From assembly GCF_012676905.1 (NCBI RefSeq), contig NZ_CP051428.1, forward strand, positions 189,501 through 253,500: a DNA stretch of 64,000 nucleotides, in the 5' to 3' direction. This DNA is from Paenibacillus albicereus. GTDB taxonomy: Bacteria; Bacillota; Bacilli; Paenibacillales; Paenibacillaceae. Of this stretch, positions 59,458 through 64,000 are shown piece by piece. A program made the translations under genes and the position numbers. Under the pieces are notes generated by a model. That model did no database searches. It was not told where the DNA came from and saw nothing but the letters and a program-made list of their open reading frames with translations. Each line of letters begins with the position of its first letter. The first letter of the stretch is position 1.

Positions 59458-60072
59458 ATGGAAGAGAACAAGGAAGCGAAGCGCCCGGAGGGCGAGGCAG
59501 GAGCGGCGGACGCGGTACGTCCGGGCGGCGAGGCGGAGGCGAAGCGTCCGGACGGCGAGGCAGGATCGGCGGAAGCGCAGCCGGCCAAGGGCAAGCGGGC
59601 GCTGTCGCTGAACGTCGTCAGCAGCAAGGAGCATCGCGGCTTCGGCGCGGGCACGATCGACCTCAGCCGCGTCTCCTCCGTCATCATCGACGGCGCAGAG
59701 GCTTACATCGACAACGGCGCGATGCACGCCAAGAGCAAGGTGGAGAAGGGAATCAAGTTCAGCCCGGACAAGGCGAACGTGCCGAACGGGCGTCCGGTCT
59801 GGATCGTCTGGGTCGCGGTCGACCGCGACGAGGAGGGCTCCTTCTACGCGGGAGCGACTGCCTGCCCGATGCTTGTGGACACCGAGGCGCGCCGCGGCTG
59901 GAAAATTCTCGCCCAGCACGTCAACAACCTCGACTATGCGATCAAGCGGCGCTTCGTCCTGGACGAGCTGTCCGCCGAGGAGAAGGGCGTGCTGCGCGAG
60001 CTGCTGATCTCCCATAATGCCGAATGGTGGGAGCGCTCGCCGCAGTCGCTCAAGGATCTTCTGGCGGAGTAG
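59458..60072 (+). CDS. YwhD family protein
   Basis: A 204-residue soluble protein. Residues 45-204 match Bacillus YwhD in my memory: HRGFGAGTIDLSRVSSVIID, GAMHAKSKVEKGIKF, VWIVWVAVDR, FYAGATACPM and the C-terminal EWWERSP. The first 45 residues are an extra charged extension in which a KRPEGEAG-like unit is repeated. GGAAGGGA lies 7 bases before the chosen ATG. The molecular role of YwhD is not known to me. Confidence 0.82.
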   Translation: MEENKEAKRPEGEAGAADAVRPGGEAEAKRPDGEAGSAEAQPAKGKRALSLNVVSSKEHRGFGAGTIDLSRVSSVIIDGAEAYIDNGAMHAKSKVEKGIKFSPDKANVPNGRPVWIVWVAVDRDEEGSFYAGATACPMLVDTEARRGWKILAQHVNNLDYAIKRRFVLDELSAEEKGVLRELLISHNAEWWERSPQSLKDLLAE

Positions 60073-60162
60073 CGGCTCTTAGCCGGGGCCGCGTCGGCTG
60101 GCGGACCGGCAGAACCGGCAGGCATCGAGCCGGCTCCTCGGCGCATTGGCGCATGCGAACAT

Positions 60163-60218
60163 AAAAAGGGCGGGTCGGAGAGTTCCATGTTCATGGACTT
60201 CTCCGATCCGCCTTTTTT
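60163..60218. terminator. Bidirectional terminator
   Basis: A long imperfect hairpin from AAAAAGGGCGGGTCGGAGAG to CTCCGATCCGCCTTTTTT, with inner TTCCA/TGGA arms, between the YwhD gene and the convergent acetyltransferase gene. Confidence 0.88.
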
Positions 60219-60273
60219 GCTGCCGATGCATGAGCTCCCTCATCGGCTGCAGCATGCAGTTGCCGAGCTTCGC

Positions 60274-60867
60274 TCACTCCTCCTCGCGGAAGCCGCGGTA
60301 AGCCCGGGCGTGGAATCCCTCGATCCAGCGGAACAGCTGCCTCCCGCTTGGAGGAGGGATCAGGTCCGCCTCGCGGCCGGGCAGCGGCCGGTACATCGCC
60401 GCATACGGCTCCGGCACCCAGATATAGCGGTGCGCATATCCGTCCGGAGCGACGAATCCGGCGCGCTCCCAGAAGTGCCGGCGGCCCTCGTTCTCCTCGC
60501 CGCCTCCGGCTTCCGTCTCGATGACGAGCGCGCTGGCGGAGGCATGCTCCGCCGCCCACCGCTCTACTCCGTCCAGCAGCCGGATGCCGATTCCTTGCCC
60601 GCGAAGCGTCGGATCGACGGCGAGGTAGTCGACGATGAGCGCTTTTCCGCCGCCGCCCGGGCCGGCAAGCGCCATCGCGGCTGGCGAGGGGCGGCGCTCC
60701 TGCGAAGCGTTCTCGGCCAGCACGAAGACGAGCGCCTGGCCGCGCTCCAGCATGCGGCGCATCAGCGTCTCCGGCTTGCGCCCGTGAGGCGGGAAGGAGC
60801 GCTCGTAGATGGACCGCGCGGCGGGCCAGAGCGGATGGTCGAGACGGTCGAGGATGTGCAGCGGCAT
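60274..60867 (-). CDS. GNAT family acetyltransferase
   Basis: A 197-residue acetyltransferase with the acetyl-CoA loop AVDPTLRGQGIGIRLL near residues 80-95 and a late FWERAGFVAPDGYAHRYIW strand. The ATG at 60867 has AAAGGAGG 9 bases upstream; the longer frame from 60924 lacks a site. Substrate unknown. Confidence 0.82.
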   Translation of the reverse strand: MPLHILDRLDHPLWPAARSIYERSFPPHGRKPETLMRRMLERGQALVFVLAENASQERRPSPAAMALAGPGGGGKALIVDYLAVDPTLRGQGIGIRLLDGVERWAAEHASASALVIETEAGGGEENEGRRHFWERAGFVAPDGYAHRYIWVPEPYAAMYRPLPGREADLIPPPSGRQLFRWIEGFHARAYRGFREEE

Positions 60868-60928
60868 GCGGGTCGGCCTCCTTTTCGTACCCTGAGTATA
60901 CCCCTGCGAGCCGGCCCCGAACACGCCA

Positions 60929-60968
60929 ATAGGGCCTCCGCTTGTCTGCTGACAACCAGAGGCCCTAT
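60929..60968. other. Stable two-part hairpin
   Basis: Outer arms ATAGGGCCTC/GAGGCCCTAT and inner arms TTGTC/GACAA around a TGCT loop, with no T run on either side. It lies 26 bases beyond the end of the small frame at 60995 and may be its terminator or an RNA-stabilising structure. Confidence 0.55.
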
Positions 60969-60994
60969 CTCCTGCAATTCGAGTTCCTATTCAA

Positions 60995-61213
60995 TTAGAC
61001 ACTGACACTCCATTCCCAGCAGCTTGCGTAGCCTAACGCTTGCTTCCGTCTCAGATTTCGTTTCCTCCATACCGAATGTACCACAGGTTCGTGTGCGCAA
61101 CAGATTTCAGCTTCTGTACCCGCATGTCCGCTCGGTCCTGCACGGGGAGCCAGCTTCACCGACCGGAACGTGTTGCCTTCCAGCCGGGGACATGCTTCGC
61201 TTACCGTCTCCAT
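60995..61213 (-). CDS. Possible small gene in an AT-rich island
   Basis: A 72-residue frame that starts METVSEACPRLEGNTF and ends in a Trp/Cys/Ser-rich tail. Support: AGGAAGGGGATA about 8 bases before the ATG, a TATAAT box at about 61237-61232, and the hairpin at 60929 downstream. Against: the composition is unlike a normal protein (many Arg, Cys, His), and the stretch could equally be a fragment of a mobile element or a structured RNA. I recognise no family. Confidence 0.3.
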   Translation of the reverse strand: METVSEACPRLEGNTFRSVKLAPRAGPSGHAGTEAEICCAHEPVVHSVWRKRNLRRKQALGYASCWEWSVSV

Positions 61214-61489
61214 TGGACTATCCCCTTCCTGTGAGGAGTGCCTTCATTATACTTCATCTTTACAATTAATTAAATAATCAGAATATTTAGAATAGATCAG
61301 TAATCGGGCAAATTCCGCCTTCTTCGCCATCAGGCGCCTCTTTTTTGCCTTTTATTGCGGGAATCGTCGGGTTCTCTTGCGCTCGCGCCTATCCCGGCCT
61401 ATCCAGCAACTTCCTCTCCGGACCAGGCGTCTAACTAAACGTTGCCAAGACGCGAGGACTCATCATGCAATCGGGGAAGGAATGAGAAT
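61214..61489. other. AT-rich intergenic stretch before the GHL10 gene
   Basis: Much lower GC than the surroundings, with AATTAATTAAATAATCAG-like sequence near 61264-61282. It probably holds promoters in both directions; no further gene was seen. Confidence 0.5.
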
Positions 61490-63226
61490 GTGAAGCAAGC
61501 AAGGAAACCGGGACGGACGCCCGGCAACGGGCGCAGGCTGCTCGCGCTGTCGCTCGCCGCGCTGGTCGTAGCGGGAGCGGCGGCCGTGCCTGGACAAGCC
61601 GAAGCCGCGGCGCAGATCCGGCTGTATCTGGACGGCCAGGCGCTGGCATCGGAGGCGCCTCCCTATATCGTGCCCCAGGCGAACGTGACGATGGTGCCGC
61701 TGCGCGTCGTGAGCGAAGGGCTCGGCGCATCCGTAGGCTGGTCGGCCAAGGAGCGCCGGGCCGACATCGCCATGTCCGGCAGCGCGATCTCGCTCGTCAT
61801 GGGACAGAGCTACGCGATCGTAAACGGAGCGCGCGTAAAGCTGGACGCATCCGTGCAAATGAAGCAGAACCGCACGATGGTGCCGCTGCGCTTCGTCGGG
61901 GAGCAGCTCGGGCTCGGCGTCGCCTGGAGCAGCGCCGACCGGACGGTCAAGCTGACCTCGCCCGGCGAAGGTCCGGCCCCTGGCCCCGGCGCCACGCCGA
62001 GCCCGAGTCCGGGGCCAGGGGCGACTCCGGCTCCGAGCCCGAGTCCCGGCCCGAGCGCGACGCCCGCGCCGACTCCCGGCACGCCGCCGGGCCAGGTCGT
62101 GCCGGGGCCGGGCGCCCCGGCCAAGCTGCGCGGGACTTGGGTATCGACGGTCTACAACCTCGACTGGCCGAGCGCCGCATCCGCCAAGAGCCGCGACAGC
62201 GCCAAGCAGAAGCTCGAGTTCACCCAGCTGCTCGACGAGCTGCAGGAGATGGGCATGAACGCGGTGTTCGTGCAGGTCCGTCCGGCGGGCGACGCCTTGT
62301 ATCCGACGCTGCTCAGCCCGTGGTCCGCCTTCCTCACCGGCAAGCAGGGGCTTGCGGCAGACTACGATCCGCTGGCGTTCATGATCGACGAGGCCCATCG
62401 GCGCGGCATGGAGCTGCATGCCTGGTTCAATCCGTTCCGCGCGGCCAGCACGGCCGACACCGCCCAGCTCGATCCGGGCAGCATCGTGCGCCAGCATCCG
62501 GAGTGGATCGTGAACGCCGGCGGCAAGCTGTACGTCAACCCCGGCATCCCGGCGGCCCGCCAGGCGATCATCGACTCGATCGCAGAGGTGGCCGCGCGCT
62601 ATGACGTGGACGGCATCCATCTCGACGACTACTTCTATCCGTCCGGCTCGGCGTTCGACGACGAAGGGACGTACAAGCTCTACAGCGCCGGATCGCTCTT
62701 GTCCAAGGGCGACTGGCGGCGGGCCAACATCAACGCCTTCGTCGAGGAGCTGGACCGCGCGGTCCATGCGGCGAAGCCCACGGTCCGGTTCGGCATCAGT
62801 CCGTTCGGCGTCTGGCGCAACCAGTCGACCGACCCCGCCGGCTCCGAGACCAAGGCGGGCGTGACCGCCTACGACAGCATGTATGCCGACGTGCGCCTGT
62901 GGGTGCAAAAAGGCTGGCTCGACTACGTCGCGCCGCAAATCTACTGGAGCTTCGCCCACCCGACCGTGCCGTACGGCAAGGTGGCCGACTGGTGGCAGCG
63001 CACGGTGCGCGGCACCGGCGTCGAGCTGTACGTCGGGCACTCGCCGTACAAGCTCGGCACGACCGAGGCCGGCTGGCAGTCGTCGGCGGAGATCGTCCGC
63101 CAGCTCGACTACAACCAGCTGGCCGGCTCCGTGACGGGCGAGCTGTTCTTCAGCGCCAAGGACCTGCGGCGCAACCCGCTCGGCATCGCGGACGCGCTGC
63201 GCTCCTACTACGCCGGAGCGGAATAG
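61490..63226 (+). CDS. Secreted GHL10 (DUF187) glycan hydrolase with CuAO-like domain
   Basis: A 578-residue secreted protein. A signal peptide (about 1-38, ending GQAEA) is followed by a copper-amine-oxidase-like domain (40-155: MVPLRVVSEGLGA and MVPLRFVGEQLGLGV), a Pro/Gly/Ser/Thr linker with PGPGATPSP repeats (160-205) and a glycosyl-hydrolase-like 10 domain (210-570: RGTWVSTVYNLDWP, FVQVRPAGDALYP, LHAWFNPFR, DGIHLDDYFYP). Relatives such as E. coli DigH cut denuded peptidoglycan glycan strands. The GTG at 61490 follows GGGAAGGA by about 9 bases. Confidence 0.87.
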   Translation: MKQARKPGRTPGNGRRLLALSLAALVVAGAAAVPGQAEAAAQIRLYLDGQALASEAPPYIVPQANVTMVPLRVVSEGLGASVGWSAKERRADIAMSGSAISLVMGQSYAIVNGARVKLDASVQMKQNRTMVPLRFVGEQLGLGVAWSSADRTVKLTSPGEGPAPGPGATPSPSPGPGATPAPSPSPGPSATPAPTPGTPPGQVVPGPGAPAKLRGTWVSTVYNLDWPSAASAKSRDSAKQKLEFTQLLDELQEMGMNAVFVQVRPAGDALYPTLLSPWSAFLTGKQGLAADYDPLAFMIDEAHRRGMELHAWFNPFRAASTADTAQLDPGSIVRQHPEWIVNAGGKLYVNPGIPAARQAIIDSIAEVAARYDVDGIHLDDYFYPSGSAFDDEGTYKLYSAGSLLSKGDWRRANINAFVEELDRAVHAAKPTVRFGISPFGVWRNQSTDPAGSETKAGVTAYDSMYADVRLWVQKGWLDYVAPQIYWSFAHPTVPYGKVADWWQRTVRGTGVELYVGHSPYKLGTTEAGWQSSAEIVRQLDYNQLAGSVTGELFFSAKDLRRNPLGIADALRSYYAGAE

Positions 63227-63331
63227 GGCAGGCATCGCCTGACGAAGCCGACCCGCCTGATTTCGTGCCGCCGCAGCGCCCTGCCGCGCGGCAACGCCTC
63301 GGCCCGGCGCTCGGCTTTCCGCGTCGCATGG

Positions 63332-63380
63332 AAAAGGGGCTGTCTCATCTCCGTTGCTGGAGATGAGGCAGCCCCTTTTT
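63332..63380. terminator. Bidirectional terminator
   Basis: Arms begin AAAAGGGGCTGTCTCATCTCC and end GGAGATGAGGCAGCCCCTTTT with a GTTGCT loop, between two convergent glycan-hydrolase genes. Confidence 0.92.
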
Positions 63381-63388
63381 GTTCGACC

Positions 63389-64000
63389 TTACCAGTTGTT
63401 GCCGGACACGCGGGTGACGGTGAAGCCTGGGCTCTTGCTTTCGCCGTAGATGGCTTGGACGCCCGGGTTGTTCACCTTGACGTTCGTGAAGCTGGCCTGG
63501 CCGACGACCGGACCTTGGCCCTGCTCCGCGCTGGCGACGAGCTTGATGCCGTAGCGGGTCGGGTTGTTGATCGTGACGTTTTCGACGCGCACGTTCTGCA
63601 TCGGCAGGTTTTCCGGAGACTTGGACTGGAACATGAGGCCGAAGTAGACCGGGTTGTTGATGTCGACGTTTTTGACGAGGATGTTCTTGAACGTGCGGTC
63701 GCCGCCGAAGAACCAGATGGCGCCGAAGTTCTGGTATTCGTTGATCTTGTCGTCCGCGCCGACGCTCGTCCAGAAGTCGCCGCCGGTGCGGTCGAGCGTG
63801 ACGCCGTCGATGACCGTATCCTTGTCGCCGAAGCCGAGCGTGTTGTAGCCGAAGCTCAGGCTGCTGATCGTCAGGCCTGGATAGGTGAGCGTATCCGCGC
63901 CGTACAGGTTCTGGTACAGGTTGTCCGAGCCGCCGTACACGGCGAAGGCGGCGGCGCGGCGCACGCAGGTCGCGGTCAGGTTCGTGTACTTGTTGCCGAC
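63389..64000 (-). CDS. C-terminal part of a beta-helix glycosidase, GH87 alpha-1,3-glucanase-like
   Basis: The last 203 residues of a larger protein; the 5' part lies beyond the window edge. Regularly spaced strands (KNILVKNVDINNPVYFG, VRVENVTINNPTRYGIK, ASFTNVKVNNPG) form a right-handed beta-helix, and the GGDFWTSVGADD and final RVSGNNW segments match my memory of GH87 alpha-1,3-glucanases (mycodextranases) of Bacillus and Paenibacillus. It would be secreted and attack fungal or bacterial alpha-1,3-glucan. The first GTG inside this stretch (63964) is not its true start. Confidence 0.75.
   Translation of the reverse strand, partial: VGNKYTNLTATCVRRAAAFAVYGGSDNLYQNLYGADTLTYPGLTISSLSFGYNTLGFGDKDTVIDGVTLDRTGGDFWTSVGADDKINEYQNFGAIWFFGGDRTFKNILVKNVDINNPVYFGLMFQSKSPENLPMQNVRVENVTINNPTRYGIKLVASAEQGQGPVVGQASFTNVKVNNPGVQAIYGESKSPGFTVTRVSGNNW

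Noticed and set aside
1-64000. tRNA, rRNA, prophage or transposase genes
   Set aside because: No cloverleaf, rRNA-like block or recognisable transposase or phage protein was seen anywhere in the window by eye.

Overview
The window is GC-rich DNA from a low-rank Firmicute of the Paenibacillaceae type (Paenibacillus or a close relative; my inference). Signs of this are strong AGGAGG-like ribosome binding sites, frequent GTG and TTG starts, Bacillus-type families (YwhD, a KapD-like exonuclease, DUF1540, a Btr-like AraC regulator, NamZ/YbbC), a ydaO-type c-di-AMP riboswitch in front of an NlpC/P60 hydrolase, Fur and PhoP boxes of the Bacillus kind, and several secreted proteins carrying the copper-amine-oxidase-like domain common in Paenibacillus. 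No rRNA, tRNA, CRISPR array, prophage or intact insertion sequence was seen.

Layout. 0-12 kb: an ABC exporter pair, a large glycine-rich/DUF11 repeat protein, an alpha/beta hydrolase with a DUF1684 partner, and a peptide-type ABC importer (binding protein and two permeases, no ATPase). 12-16 kb: small membrane proteins, a DUF6530-like protein behind a clear sigma-A promoter and palindrome, and a sugar kinase plus GH4 phospho-glycosidase pair. 16-28 kb: an RpiR/MurR regulator, then a nine-gene peptidoglycan-sugar salvage operon: murQ, an ABC sugar importer, an acetyltransferase, a PIG-L deacetylase, a NamZ-type exo-muramidase without a signal peptide, a BadF-type amino-sugar kinase and anmK. 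The proposed flow is import of MurNAc-containing saccharides, cytoplasmic release of MurNAc and GlcNAc, phosphorylation, and MurQ conversion to GlcNAc-6-phosphate. This is the most notable system in the window.

28-45 kb: a soluble sensor kinase, an SDR enzyme, an SRPBCC protein and DUF1540, then an iron region. That region holds two siderophore ABC importers (again without ATPases), a two-domain siderophore esterase, a Fur-box lipoprotein and a Btr-like AraC/binding-protein regulator. Fur boxes lie at three of the gene starts. 45-56 kb: KapD-like exonuclease, two tandem degenerate repeat arrays, exonuclease III, a probable Pho-regulated operon (alkaline phosphatase, DUF3299-like lipoprotein, ABC ATPase, MacB/FtsX permease), an M15 peptidase, a photolyase and the riboswitch-controlled NlpC/P60 protein. 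56-64 kb: a small helical protein behind a perfect consensus promoter, a membrane protein plus M1 peptidase pair, YwhD, an acetyltransferase, an AT-rich island, a GHL10 glycan hydrolase and the end of a GH87-like glucanase cut by the window edge.

Family names come from recognising motifs by eye; no database was searched. Starts were chosen from visible ribosome binding sites and differ in several places from the longest open frame.
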